Of a stretch of 64,000 bases of DNA, positions 1 to 10,322 are shown piece by piece (position 1 is the first letter of the stretch; every line of letters starts with the position of its first letter). Position numbers and translations under genes: made by a program. The notes below the pieces were generated by a model. It was not told the DNA's origin. It searched no databases and saw nothing but the letters and a program-made list of their open reading frames with translations. Source of the DNA: Clostridiales bacterium UBA7011 (GTDB taxonomy: Bacteria > Bacillota > Clostridia > Oscillospirales > Butyricicoccaceae); NCBI GenBank assembly GCA_002449635.1, contig DJXF01000014.1, positions 1-64,000 on the forward strand, in the 5' to 3' direction.

Positions 1-59
1 CTGTTTTATGAACACTGCGCTAAATCGGGAGCTTTGTATTTGCGGAAAAGGAGGGCGGA

Positions 60-1624
<1,565 letters not shown>

Positions 1625-1653
1625 TTGCAATTTTAGATTCACAGGTATATAAT
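1625..1653 (+). promoter_or_regulatory. Promoter of the ABC exporter operon
   Basis: TTGCAA (1625-1630), 17-bp spacer, TATAAT (1648-1653). The -10 is perfect. The transcript would have a leader of about 120 nt before the ATPase gene at 1781. Confidence 0.75.
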
Positions 1654-1780
1654 GGGCAATGAATTAGATATAGATAACTTTTCGCATCAATTACGATGGA
1701 TGACAACGAACAGCAGATCGCTGTTTGTCCGGAATCTGCGCGCATTCGGCGGAGGGAAAATACACAGGAAGGGTGAGGCT

Positions 1781-2479
1781 ATGTTTCTTGCAATCAAAGA
1801 CATTCGGAAATCGTTCGGAGAAGGAGACAGCCGCGTTGAGGTCCTCAAGGGCATTGGGATCGAAATTGAAAAGGGAGAATTCTGCGTGCTGCTCGGACCG
1901 TCCGGCTCCGGAAAATCGACGCTGCTCAACATCATCGGCGGCATTGACCGGCCGGATTCGGGCGAAATCATCATCGATGGGGAGCGCATGGCGGATATGC
2001 GCGAGAAAAAGCTGACCGCCTACCGCAGAAAGCATCTCGGATATATTTTTCAGATGTACAATTTGATTCCCAACCTCACGGTGCGGGAAAACATTGAAGT
2101 CGGCGCATATCTCGGGGAGCATCCGCTCGATGTCGATGAACTGCTGCACACGCTCGGCCTGTTTGAGCACCGGAACAAGCTGCCCAATCAGCTGTCCGGC
2201 GGACAGCAGCAGCGCACGGCAATCGGGCGCGCGATTGTAAAAAACCCCGACATTCTGCTGTGTGACGAGCCGACCGGCGCGCTGGATTATCAGACATCAA
2301 AGGAAATACTCAAGCTGATTGAGACCGTGAACCGGAAATACGGCAATGTCGTGCTGATGGTCACGCACAACGATGCGATTAAGGATATGGCAGACCGCGT
2401 GGTGCGCATGCATGACGGCATGATTCGCAAAAATTATCGGAACGAAATGCGCGTCCCCGCAGAGAATCTGGACTGGTAA
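1781..2479 (+). CDS. ABC transporter ATP-binding protein, MacB/LolD type
   Basis: Cytoplasmic ATPase of an FtsX-type exporter. Walker [10 protein letters not shown] is at residues 39-47, the signature LSGGQQQR at 138-145, Walker [10 protein letters not shown] at about 158-166, followed by an H-loop histidine in VTHND. The length of 232 residues is typical of LolD/MacB-like subunits. The ATG at 1781 follows GGAAGGGTGAG; the frame is open further upstream but crosses the promoter leader. The permease gene starts 4 bp after the stop, so the pair is translated from one mRNA. Substrate is unknown; antimicrobial peptide or lipid-linked export is typical of the family. Confidence 0.92.
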   Translation: MFLAIKDIRKSFGEGDSRVEVLKGIGIEIEKGEFCVLLGPSGSGKSTLLNIIGGIDRPDSGEIIIDGERMADMREKKLTAYRRKHLGYIFQMYNLIPNLTVRENIEVGAYLGEHPLDVDELLHTLGLFEHRNKLPNQLSGGQQQRTAIGRAIVKNPDILLCDEPTGALDYQTSKEILKLIETVNRKYGNVVLMVTHNDAIKDMADRVVRMHDGMIRKNYRNEMRVPAENLDW

Positions 2480-2483
2480 TGCT

Positions 2484-4808
2484 ATGAACAAAAGAAATCC
2501 GCTGCGGAAGCGGCTGCTCCGCGAACTGAAAAGCGAAATCGGCAAATATCTGGTCATCTTCCTCCTGCTTACAGCTTCGATCGGCTTTGTGTCCGGCTTC
2601 CTTGTCGCAGACGGGAGTATGATGATCGCTTATGATGAGAGCTTTGAAAAATACAACATTGAACACGGCAGCTTTCAGCTTGCAAATGAAATGAACAGGG
2701 CACAGCGCAAGGCGATTGAGTCAAACGGCGTGACGATCTATGACAATGATTACATTGAGGAGGAGCTTGACAACGGCAGCACAATACGCCTGTACGCCAA
2801 TCGAGAAGAGGTCAACAAGCTCTGCCTGATGAAAGGAAAAATGCCGGAGACAGCAGATGAAATTGCCGTGGACCGCATGTATGCCGAAAACAATCACATT
2901 GCCGTCGGCGACACGATCGGCAATCAGACGCATACCTGGAAGGTGACCGGACTGGCTGCGTTTTCCGACTACAGCTGCCTGTTTTCCGACAACGACGACT
3001 CGATGTTCGATTCGGTAAAATTCGGCGTGGGCGCGCTGACAAAAGAGGGGTATGCCCGGCTGGATCAGCGCAGGAAGATTTACCGGTATGCGTGGAAATA
3101 TGCCCGGGAACCGGCTGACGAACAGCAGGAAAAGGAATGGTCGGAGGATTTGATGAAGGTCATCAATGCCGAGACCGATCTGGAGGATTTCATCCCGCGC
3201 TATCTGAACAAGGCAATTCAGTTTACCGGCGAAGATCTCGGCAGCGACCGCTCGATGATGATTGCGCTGCTCTACATTATTATTGTCATCATGGCGTTTG
3301 TCTTTGGCGTCACGGTGAGCAACACCATCAGCAAGGAGGCGGCGGTCATCGGCACACTGCGCGCGTCCGGCTATACGCGCGGCGAACTGGTGCGGCATTA
3401 CATCTCCATGCCGCTTCTGGTGACGTTTGTCAGTGCAATTGTGGGAAACATTCTCGGCTACACTGTTTTTAAAAATGTCTGCGTGATGATGTACTACGGC
3501 AGTTACAGTCTGCCCACCTATGAGACCATCTGGAGCGCGGAGGCGTTTGTTTTGACAACGGCAGTGCCGGTGCTGCTGATGATTGCGATCAATGTGCTGG
3601 TGCTGCGGCGCAAACTGAAGCTGTCTCCGCTGAAATTTCTGCGGCGCGATCTCACACGGCGCAGGCAGAAGCGTGCGGTGAAGCTCAGCCCGCGCATTCC
3701 GTTTTTCAGCAGGTTTCGTCTGCGCGTCATTTTTCAGAATGCAGGCAATTACGTCATCCTGATGATCGGAATTCTGTTTGCCAATCTGCTCCTGATGTTC
3801 GGTCTGGCGCTGCCGGATGTTCTGGATCATTATCAGGATGCTCTGCAGAACAATCTGCTCTGCAATTATCAGTACATGCTGAAAGTGCCGATGAATGCCA
3901 TGGATGAAGAGCACAAGCTGCGCAGCCTGATTGCCATGCTCCAATTCAGACATGGGGTTCGGACGGAGCAGGAGGAGGCGGAGGCATTCAGCGCATACGC
4001 ACTCAATACACAGGGAGAAGGGCTGTATCCGAGTGAGAGCGTTGTGCTGTACGGCGTGGATGAGGACAGCCGGTATATCAAAGACATCGGGGAGACGGAT
4101 ATCAAGGTATCCTCTGCCTATGCGGAAAAATTCGGTCTGCAGGCGGGAGACACCATAACGCTCAAAGAGGAATATGAGGATACCACCTACGACTTCACGA
4201 TCACAGGCGTATATGATTATATCGGAGCCATCGCTGTATTTATGAACCGCGGGAAGCTCAACGAAACCTTTGATCTGGGTGACGATTATTACTGCGGCTA
4301 TTTCACAGACACCCCAATTACCGATATTGACGCAAAATACATCGGTTCTGTGACCAGTCTGGACGATTTAATCAAAATTTCACGGCAGCTCGATGTCTCC
4401 ATGGGGAGCATGATGTATCTGGTCGAGGTGTTCGCTATCCTGATTTTTATGGTTCTGGTCTATCTGCTGTCGAAAATCATCATTGAGAAAAATGCGCAGT
4501 CTATTTCCATGACAAAAATTCTGGGATATACCAATCGGGAAATCGGCGGGCTGTATATTGTATCGACGACCATAGTTGTGGTGCTCTGCCTGCTGCTCAG
4601 TCTGCCTCTGGAATACTGGATCATGTATCTGATATTCCGTGTCATGATGATGACCAGCATCAGCGGCTGGATTCCGTTTGTGTTTTCACCAATGTTGTAT
4701 GTGAAAATGTTTGCGATGGGCATTGTGACCTATGCCGTTGTCGCATTGCTGGAGTACCGCAAGGTGCGCAGCGTGCCGATGGATGAAGCGCTCAAAAATG
4801 TGGAATGA
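2484..4808 (+). CDS. ABC transporter permease with two FtsX/MacB domains
   Basis: Large membrane permease of 774 residues. It has an N-terminal membrane segment at about 18-40, an extracytoplasmic domain to about 260, a first FtsX domain with three membrane segments (about 262-378), a fourth segment near 430 followed by a second extracytoplasmic region, and a second FtsX domain near 645-765. This two-FtsX arrangement is known from Gram-positive peptide-sensing and resistance exporters. It follows the ATPase by 4 bp and precedes the secreted coiled-coil gene by 16 bp, so all three form an operon. Mechanotransmission rather than classical transport is common in the family. The substrate cannot be read from sequence. 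Confidence 0.88.
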   Translation: MNKRNPLRKRLLRELKSEIGKYLVIFLLLTASIGFVSGFLVADGSMMIAYDESFEKYNIEHGSFQLANEMNRAQRKAIESNGVTIYDNDYIEEELDNGSTIRLYANREEVNKLCLMKGKMPETADEIAVDRMYAENNHIAVGDTIGNQTHTWKVTGLAAFSDYSCLFSDNDDSMFDSVKFGVGALTKEGYARLDQRRKIYRYAWKYAREPADEQQEKEWSEDLMKVINAETDLEDFIPRYLNKAIQFTGEDLGSDRSMMIALLYIIIVIMAFVFGVTVSNTISKEAAVIGTLRASGYTRGELVRHYISMPLLVTFVSAIVGNILGYTVFKNVCVMMYYGSYSLPTYETIWSAEAFVLTTAVPVLLMIAINVLVLRRKLKLSPLKFLRRDLTRRRQKRAVKLSPRIPFFSRFRLRVIFQNAGNYVILMIGILFANLLLMFGLALPDVLDHYQDALQNNLLCNYQYMLKVPMNAMDEEHKLRSLIAMLQFRHGVRTEQEEAEAFSAYALNTQGEGLYPSESVVLYGVDEDSRYIKDIGETDIKVSSAYAEKFGLQAGDTITLKEEYEDTTYDFTITGVYDYIGAIAVFMNRGKLNETFDLGDDYYCGYFTDTPITDIDAKYIGSVTSLDDLIKISRQLDVSMGSMMYLVEVFAILIFMVLVYLLSKIIIEKNAQSISMTKILGYTNREIGGLYIVSTTIVVVLCLLLSLPLEYWIMYLIFRVMMMTSISGWIPFVFSPMLYVKMFAMGIVTYAVVALLEYRKVRSVPMDEALKNVE

Positions 4809-4824
4809 CAGAGGAGGAAGAGCG

Positions 4825-6864
4825 ATGAAACAACAACGATGGTTCCGGACAGCGGCGGCGCTTTGTCTGGCAGGCACACTTGTGCTTTCTCAGATATGGG
4901 TTCCTGCGGCCAGTGCGGCACCGGAGGACGGTGCAAAGGCATCCTCCGCACAGCAGGCAGATAAAACCGAGACGGTTTATATCAAAGCGGCGGCGGACGG
5001 CTCGGCCAGAGAAATCACCGTGTCCGATGTGCTGAAAAAGCAGAAGGGGACGGAAATTTTCGACGTGTCCAACCTTCGGGACATTAAAAATACCGGGGGA
5101 GACGAGGAATTCACGCAGAAACCGGACGGCACACTGGTGTGGCAGAATCATGGCGAAGCGATTGAATACGAAGGCAAGAGCGAAAAAGAGCTTCCGGTTT
5201 CGGTCAGGGTCAGCTATTTTCTCGCCGGCAGTCAGGTGGAGCCGAAGGAGCTTGCCGGACGCAGCGGCCGCGTGCGCATCCGCTTTGATTACGAGAATCA
5301 CACGGCAGAGCGCGTCACTGCCGACGGACGGGAGGTTGAGGTCTGCGTTCCGTTCACGGTATTTTCCGCGATGGTACTGCCGGACGATGTGTTTTCCAAC
5401 ATCAGCGTGACAAACGGCAAACTCATCTCCATGGACGGGCAGAACATGGTTGTCGGCTATGCGTTTCCCGGACTGGGGGACAGCCTGAAGCTGTCGAGCT
5501 ATGAGCCGACAGAGAAAATCGACATTCCGGAATTTGTGGAGGTTTCCGCGGATGTCACCGACTTTGAGCTGGCATTTACGGCGACCGTTGCGGCGCCGGG
5601 ATTGTTTGCCGATGCGGATTTTACCGATTTGGATGATGTGGACGAAATGACCGAGGCGATGGGGAAATTAAACGATGCCTCGGCAGAACTGGTCAGCGGG
5701 GCGGGAGAACTGGTCCGGGGCACACAGACCTTTCAGAGCTATATGGGCGAATATGTCGCGGGTGTCGCGGCAGCGAGCCGGGGCGCCGGCGCCCTGACAC
5801 AGGGACTTGCGGCGCTCAACCAAAACAAGGCAGCGATCCGGCAGGGCGCGCAGCAGCTGGAAAATGGATTGGCGCAGCTGGATGATGCGCTTCCGTCCGC
5901 AGAGGCGGCGGACGGCAAGGAGGACGGCGCAGCCGCAATGCGCGCCGCAATTGAAGCGCTCTCGGCGGATGTCAAGACCGTTTCGGCTGCTTTGCAGGAT
6001 TTGGAGAGCAGTGAAAGCGCGATGCGAAAGCTGGCATCCGATGCGCGGGATTATGCAGATGCCGTTTCGGCAGCGGTTGCCGGCGCAAAGGAGCAGCTGG
6101 ATGCTGCGGACGCCGCAGATTTTGCCGCGCAGGTCAACCGCACGGCGCGCGAGCAGGCGGCACAGGCTGCGGCGGCAGCACTTGCGGAGACCGAGCTGAG
6201 CGATGAGGAAAAGGCACGCATCCGCGAAGCAGTAGAGGACAGCATTGATGTTTCCGATTCCGTCAGCAGCGGAACCGCCGAGCTGCGGCACTGTGTGGAG
6301 GCGGCAAGAGAAAAACTGAACGGCATTCCGGAGCTGAAGCTGGACTCTGTGTCAGCAGACACACGCGACATCGAAAAGGCAGCCGCGGATATGCAGCAGC
6401 AGCTCGCGGTTTTAGGCAGCTGTGCACAGCAGTTCGCCGAGCAGGCAAAGCAAATGGGAGGCATGCTGCAGTCGGTGAAGAGCGGCGTGCAGAAGCTGAA
6501 GGATGGCAGCGGGCAGCTGACAGACGGCATCCGTGCGTTTAACGACGGTGTGGAAAAGGTATACAGCGGTTCGACCGCGCTGAGCGGGGGCATGTCCGCA
6601 TTGGTCACGGCGGACGGTCAGCTGCAGGGCGGTGCGAACACACTCGCCGACGGCATGAAGGCGTTCCGCGACGGCGTGCAGATGTTCGATGAGGAGGGCA
6701 TTCGAAGCCTGACAGACCTCGGCGGAGAAAATCTGGAAAACATTGCGCGCCGGCTGCGTGCCGTTCAGAAAGCAGATCTCCATTACGACAACTATTCCGG
6801 CCTCGCGGACGGAAAAACCGGAAGTGTTAAATTTATTATTGAAACCGAAGAAGTAAAGCAATAG
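4825..6864 (+). CDS. Secreted coiled-coil protein, YhgE/Pip ectodomain-like, partner of the ABC exporter
   Basis: The 679-residue product starts with a clear signal peptide (positive start, hydrophobic core, AxA-type region near residues 25-32). A strand-rich domain to about residue 270 is followed by about 370 residues of Ala-rich helix with recurring small-xx-Leu-xx-Gly heptads, such as GAGALTQG and GSGQLTDG, as in YhgE/Pip ectodomains. There is no C-terminal membrane segment or LPxTG motif, unlike full-length YhgE. GAGGAGGAAGAGCG precedes the ATG at 4825; the frame is open upstream but overlaps the permease. Its place in the operon suggests an extracytoplasmic accessory or adaptor of the FtsX exporter (inference). 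Confidence 0.72.
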   Translation: MKQQRWFRTAAALCLAGTLVLSQIWVPAASAAPEDGAKASSAQQADKTETVYIKAAADGSAREITVSDVLKKQKGTEIFDVSNLRDIKNTGGDEEFTQKPDGTLVWQNHGEAIEYEGKSEKELPVSVRVSYFLAGSQVEPKELAGRSGRVRIRFDYENHTAERVTADGREVEVCVPFTVFSAMVLPDDVFSNISVTNGKLISMDGQNMVVGYAFPGLGDSLKLSSYEPTEKIDIPEFVEVSADVTDFELAFTATVAAPGLFADADFTDLDDVDEMTEAMGKLNDASAELVSGAGELVRGTQTFQSYMGEYVAGVAAASRGAGALTQGLAALNQNKAAIRQGAQQLENGLAQLDDALPSAEAADGKEDGAAAMRAAIEALSADVKTVSAALQDLESSESAMRKLASDARDYADAVSAAVAGAKEQLDAADAADFAAQVNRTAREQAAQAAAAALAETELSDEEKARIREAVEDSIDVSDSVSSGTAELRHCVEAAREKLNGIPELKLDSVSADTRDIEKAAADMQQQLAVLGSCAQQFAEQAKQMGGMLQSVKSGVQKLKDGSGQLTDGIRAFNDGVEKVYSGSTALSGGMSALVTADGQLQGGANTLADGMKAFRDGVQMFDEEGIRSLTDLGGENLENIARRLRAVQKADLHYDNYSGLADGKTGSVKFIIETEEVKQ

Positions 6865-6926
6865 ACTCAAAAAGACAAGGGAAACGGATTTCCGCGTCTG
6901 TGAGAAAGCAGGGAAAGGGGCTTTTT

Positions 6927-7196
6927 ATGACACAGATTACAGTAAAAGTTGACGGCATGATGTGCGGCATGTGCGAATCGCATGTCAACGATGCCATTCG
7001 GAATGCGTTCGCGGTGAAGAAAGTGACGTCCTCCCACCGAAAGGGCGAGACCGTCATTCTCACGGAGTCAGATATCGACGATGCAGCCATTCTGGATGTC
7101 ATCAATCGGACCGGATACACGGCGCTGTCGGTCAGCCGGGAGCCGTATAAGAAAAAGGGCCTGTTTGGATTTCTAAAGGAAAACGGAAATGGATGA
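6927..7196 (+). CDS. Heavy-metal-associated (HMA) domain protein, CopZ-like
   Basis: An 89-residue protein with one HMA fold. The metal-binding loop GMMCGMC places cysteines at 13 and 16 (MxCxxC), as in copper chaperones of the CopZ/Atx1 type. A lysine-rich tail (KKKGLFGFLK) follows residue 75. The ATG at 6927 is preceded by GGGAAAGGGG. No P-type ATPase or copper regulator is nearby; the gene follows the exporter operon by about 60 bp and may be cotranscribed. The domain call is firm. The metal and the partner are inference. Confidence 0.82.
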   Translation: MTQITVKVDGMMCGMCESHVNDAIRNAFAVKKVTSSHRKGETVILTESDIDDAAILDVINRTGYTALSVSREPYKKKGLFGFLKENGNG

Positions 7197-7291
7197 ACGG
7201 AGCATTGCCGAAAAAAACGAACTTTTGTACGATGTTCAGAGGAAAAAAGTGGCAGAAACCAAAAATTTTTGAAAAAAGAGGTTACAAGCTG

Positions 7292-7320
7292 TTTACAAAA
7301 CGGTAATTGTTTGTTACTCT
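7292..7320 (+). promoter_or_regulatory. Candidate promoter for the SLH/lysozyme-like gene
   Basis: TTTACA (7292-7297), 17-bp spacer, TACTCT (7315-7320). The -35 is good and the -10 weak. It lies in an AT-rich gap just upstream of the gene at 7364. Confidence 0.4.
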
Positions 7321-7363
7321 TTTCTTAAGCAGAAGTTTGTATGACTGAGAAAGGAGTCTGAAC

Positions 7364-8908
7364 ATGAAACCAGTGAAGCGCGTCGCTGCGATTGTTCTTG
7401 CGGCGACCATAAGTATGAGTGCAATGCAGAGCGGCGCACTTGCTGTGGAAGCAGCAGAGCAGACCGCGTGGCAGCAGACAGCCGTTCAGCAGACGGCAGT
7501 GCAGTTCACCGGCTTTGTCCACGCAGGCCAGCAGATCGGAGAAGTGCCGTTTGTACTCGGACAGGATATCGCGAGCCTGACCGCACAGATGCCGCAGGCG
7601 CTTTCTGTTATTCTGGCCGACGGAACGACGATGGACATCCCGGTATCATGGATTTGTCTGGGTGACTATGCCAATACGGATGACTTTTATTATCAGTTTG
7701 TTCCGCAGTGGGATATGACGGCGTATTCGCCGGCAGGCGTACTGGACAGTGCGACAGGCGTGCCGTATGTCGTGGCACAGCGCACCGATTCGGCACAGAC
7801 GGCACCGGAGGACGGCGTGATGCAGTCGCAGCAGAATGCGAACAAAAATGCATCCACGATTTTCTCTTTTCTGATTAAGAACTGCAATTTCCATGCGGCG
7901 GCGGCATGCGGCATTCTCGCCAACATTGAATGCGAATCCAACTTCAATCCGGCATGTTGGGGCGATAGAGGGACAAGCTACGGCATTTGCCAGTGGCACA
8001 ATGAGCGCCTGACCGCGATGCAAAACTGGTGCGCCGGCCATGGATACAACTGGAAAGAGCTGACCGGTCAGCTCTATTATCTGAGACAGGAGCTTTCCGG
8101 CAACACCAACCGGTATCTCTACAACGGTCTTACGATTGCAAACAAGCTGCGCGCAAAGGCAAACACGGCAAAAGGCGCATTCGACGCAGGCTATGACTGG
8201 TGCTATTATTATGAAGTGCCGGCGAACCGCGGCGCTCGTTCGGCAGAGCGCGGCAACAAGGCGCGCAATAGATACTGGCCGGACTTTTCAGGCAAGACAG
8301 TCACCGAGGATCCGACCCCTGGCGACTCCCATAAGCCGGTATACAATGTTTTCTCCGATATCAGAAAGGGCGCCTGGTACTGTTCCGCAGTCCAGTTTGT
8401 CTATGACAAGGGTATCATGAATGGAACCGGAGACGGCCGTTTTTCTCCGAATGACAGGCTGAGCCGTGCCATGGTGGCAACGCTGCTGTATAATCTCTCC
8501 CGTTCGCGCTGCGGTTGCACAGTCAAGTCACCCGCAAATGCAAGATTTTCGGATGTTCCCGCGGGCGCATGGTATGCGACACCCGTTCGGTGGGCGGTAA
8601 GCGCGGGCATTCTCGGCGGCAGCAGCAACGGCAAATTCAACCCGTCCGGCGTCATTACGCGCGAGCAGTTCGCGACCGCACTGTACCATTATGCCAAGAA
8701 ACTCGGACGGAATGTCTCGGCGAGTGCATCGCTTGACAGATTTTCCGACAGTGCCAATGTTTCGTCCGGCGCACGCGCGGCGATGCAGTGGGCAGTTGCC
8801 AAGAAAATTGTCAACGGCACAGATCAGAAAATGCTCAACCCGAAGGGTTCGCTGACACGCGCAGAAGCAGCGCAGATGATAAAGTCCTTTGTCAGCGCAG
8901 TTGCATAA
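7364..8908 (+). CDS. Secreted cell-wall protein with phage tail lysozyme-like domain and three SLH domains
   Basis: A signal peptide covers residues 1 to about 31. Residues 160-305 resemble the phage tail lysozyme domain (Phage_lysozyme2): a helix, then NIECESNF with candidate catalytic glutamates at 189 and 191, then GTSYGICQWHNERL. Three SLH repeats follow near 330-378, 396-443 and 462-512, each with FSDV- or FSD-type starts; SLH domains bind secondary wall polymers. The gene is monocistronic, with its own promoter and a strong terminator at 8928. The likely role is a wall-attached muramidase used in wall remodelling. Activity is inferred from the domain only. Confidence 0.85.
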   Translation: MKPVKRVAAIVLAATISMSAMQSGALAVEAAEQTAWQQTAVQQTAVQFTGFVHAGQQIGEVPFVLGQDIASLTAQMPQALSVILADGTTMDIPVSWICLGDYANTDDFYYQFVPQWDMTAYSPAGVLDSATGVPYVVAQRTDSAQTAPEDGVMQSQQNANKNASTIFSFLIKNCNFHAAAACGILANIECESNFNPACWGDRGTSYGICQWHNERLTAMQNWCAGHGYNWKELTGQLYYLRQELSGNTNRYLYNGLTIANKLRAKANTAKGAFDAGYDWCYYYEVPANRGARSAERGNKARNRYWPDFSGKTVTEDPTPGDSHKPVYNVFSDIRKGAWYCSAVQFVYDKGIMNGTGDGRFSPNDRLSRAMVATLLYNLSRSRCGCTVKSPANARFSDVPAGAWYATPVRWAVSAGILGGSSNGKFNPSGVITREQFATALYHYAKKLGRNVSASASLDRFSDSANVSSGARAAMQWAVAKKIVNGTDQKMLNPKGSLTRAEAAQMIKSFVSAVA

Positions 8909-8927
8909 CGGAGATACATACATTTGA

Positions 8928-8958
8928 CCGGATGGAGCATCTGTTCCATCCGGTTTTT
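8928..8958 (+). terminator. Intrinsic terminator after the SLH gene
   Basis: CCGGATGGA / TCCATCCGG stem with an 8-nt loop, followed by five T residues. Confidence 0.85.
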
Positions 8959-9095
8959 GGTGCAGACACATGGCTTGACGGCGCAGAGAGTTTGGCGGGA
9001 CTGCGCACCGGGCAGAGCCTGAATGCGCTGAAGGGCAGGAAAGCTCTGCTGACGGATATCTGAAAGGGTTATGGACACGACCGCACAAAGTTCGC

Positions 9096-9124
9096 TTTTC
9101 AAGCGGGGATGTTTGTGGTATAAT
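9096..9124 (+). promoter_or_regulatory. Promoter of the pyrophosphatase-like gene
   Basis: TTTTCA (9096-9101), 17-bp spacer ending in TGG, TATAAT (9119-9124). The -10 is a perfect extended element and the -35 is weak. Confidence 0.65.
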
Positions 9125-9158
9125 ACCCGCATACCATCCGGAAGCGAGGGGAACAGCA

Positions 9159-9710
9159 ATGAATATCTGGCATGATGTACAGCCGGCATTGATCCGAAAA
9201 GAAGAGTACACGGTGTTTACGGCCAACAGCATGGGGAGCACGGCACGCCTGTCCTTTGACGGCGCGGCGGGGATGCTGTGCCTCGATCATATGAGTGATT
9301 CCGGTGTCGGCGCGCCGAACAATACCGGCTTTGTGCCGCGCACCTGCACGAAGGACGGGCTGCCGATTGAAACCATTCTGCTGTGCAGCCAGCCGCTGCC
9401 GCCGATGACACTGGTGCGCTGCCGTCCGGTTGGACTGATTGTGCTGCATCTGGAAAAAGGCGAAAGCCGGACCTACCTGCTCTCGTCGGTTTGTGCGGAT
9501 GAGTTCTGGAGCGCCTGCCTGACAGTGGACGAAATTCCGGCGGTCAGCCGCAAGGCTCTGGTGCGTTTTCTGCACTACGATCAGCAGCTGCAGCGCCGTC
9601 CGGTCACATCTACGGAATTTCTCGGCCTGGAGCGGGCGGAGAAGTATATTGAGACCTGCGAAAAGAACTATCTGGTTCGCTTTTGCGGCCGTATATCCGA
9701 GGAAGAATAA
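9159..9710 (+). CDS. Degenerate family I inorganic pyrophosphatase homolog, probably inactive
   Basis: The 183-residue protein aligns by eye with soluble family I pyrophosphatases: MNIWHDV start, NTGFVPRT (usually NYGFIPRT), KDGLPIETILL (usually DGDPLDVLVL), TLVRCRPVGLI. Only one Asp of the catalytic DGDPxD cluster remains (D66); the other two are L68 and E71. The Tyr of NYG is Thr56. The active-site Arg of the DR motif is His44, and the metal-binding Asp positions near residues 97-104 also look lost. Fold retention with catalytic loss suggests a pseudoenzyme with a binding or regulatory role (inference). It has its own strong -10 and is monocistronic. I made no computed alignment. Confidence 0.7.
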   Translation: MNIWHDVQPALIRKEEYTVFTANSMGSTARLSFDGAAGMLCLDHMSDSGVGAPNNTGFVPRTCTKDGLPIETILLCSQPLPPMTLVRCRPVGLIVLHLEKGESRTYLLSSVCADEFWSACLTVDEIPAVSRKALVRFLHYDQQLQRRPVTSTEFLGLERAEKYIETCEKNYLVRFCGRISEEE

Positions 9711-9715
9711 GCAGC

Positions 9716-9749
9716 AAAGCGGGGAGAAGAAAAAATTCCCCCGCTTTTT
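9716..9749. terminator. Convergent intrinsic terminator
   Basis: AAGCGGGG and CCCCCGC arms flank an A-rich loop, followed by TTTTT on the plus strand; the 5' arm begins AAA, so on the minus strand it also ends in a short T-run. It serves the gene at 9159 and possibly the convergent gene at 9755. Confidence 0.75.
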
Positions 9750-9754
9750 GTGTG

Positions 9755-10075
9755 TCAGCTTCCGAAGTCCTCGAGAAAGGAGGACAGCTCTTCCTCCGAA
9801 TAGAGCGGAAAACCGCGCAGCATCAGCTGCTGGTCATAGTCCCGCAGGGAGGACAGCCGGATATCCGTGACCTCCTCAGCGGTATCCGAGCCGTACGGAT
9901 ACACGGCGAGTACACCGTCTGTGACACGGACGATATACAGCGGGCGGCGTTCCTGCTGATCTTCTGCGGTCAGCGCGCCGGAGGCAGGGACAGACGGCGA
10001 GGAAAGCGCTTCATACAGCAGCATGGAAAAAAGTGCCACACAGCACATGGATAGGGCGGCAACAGTTCGTTTCAT
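9755..10075 (-). CDS. Small membrane-anchored or secreted protein, BofC C-terminal-like
   Basis: A 106-residue product with an N-terminal hydrophobic segment (residues 5-24, signal anchor or signal peptide) and a compact domain from about 45: YIVRVTDGVLAVYP, then LSSLRDYDQQLMLRG and an LLEDFGS-like end. This pattern resembles the C-terminal domain of the forespore regulator BofC and many small clostridial proteins. Function is unknown; a sporulation link is only suggested by that resemblance. GAGGAGGAATCATC precedes the ATG at 10075. It is convergent with the pyrophosphatase-like gene and divergent from PBP1A. Confidence 0.6.
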   Translation of the reverse strand: MKRTVAALSMCCVALFSMLLYEALSSPSVPASGALTAEDQQERRPLYIVRVTDGVLAVYPYGSDTAEEVTDIRLSSLRDYDQQLMLRGFPLYSEEELSSFLEDFGS

Positions 10076-10254
10076 GATGATTCCTCCTCAAAAGTGCGGC
10101 TGCCGCGCACAAAACACGGCAAAAATGGTCTGAAACAGGGGGAAGAAATCTATGGAAACTGTCCAAAACTTCCCGCCTGATTTCTTACAGTTTCCCCGAA
10201 ATTTTGGGCTTTAATCCGCGAATTGCAATTTTGTGTGGATTTTAATGTAAATTA

Positions 10255-10263
10255 TGATATAAT
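10255..10263 (+). promoter_or_regulatory. Extended -10 promoter of the PBP1A gene
   Basis: TGATATAAT, a TGn extended -10 with a perfect hexamer, about 60 bp before the start codon. No convincing -35 at 16-18 bp. Confidence 0.5.
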
Positions 10264-10322
10264 AATAAAATGGTTATTGTTGAAACGTGCCGTAGAAACG
10301 GCTATGCAGGGAGGAACAGAAT

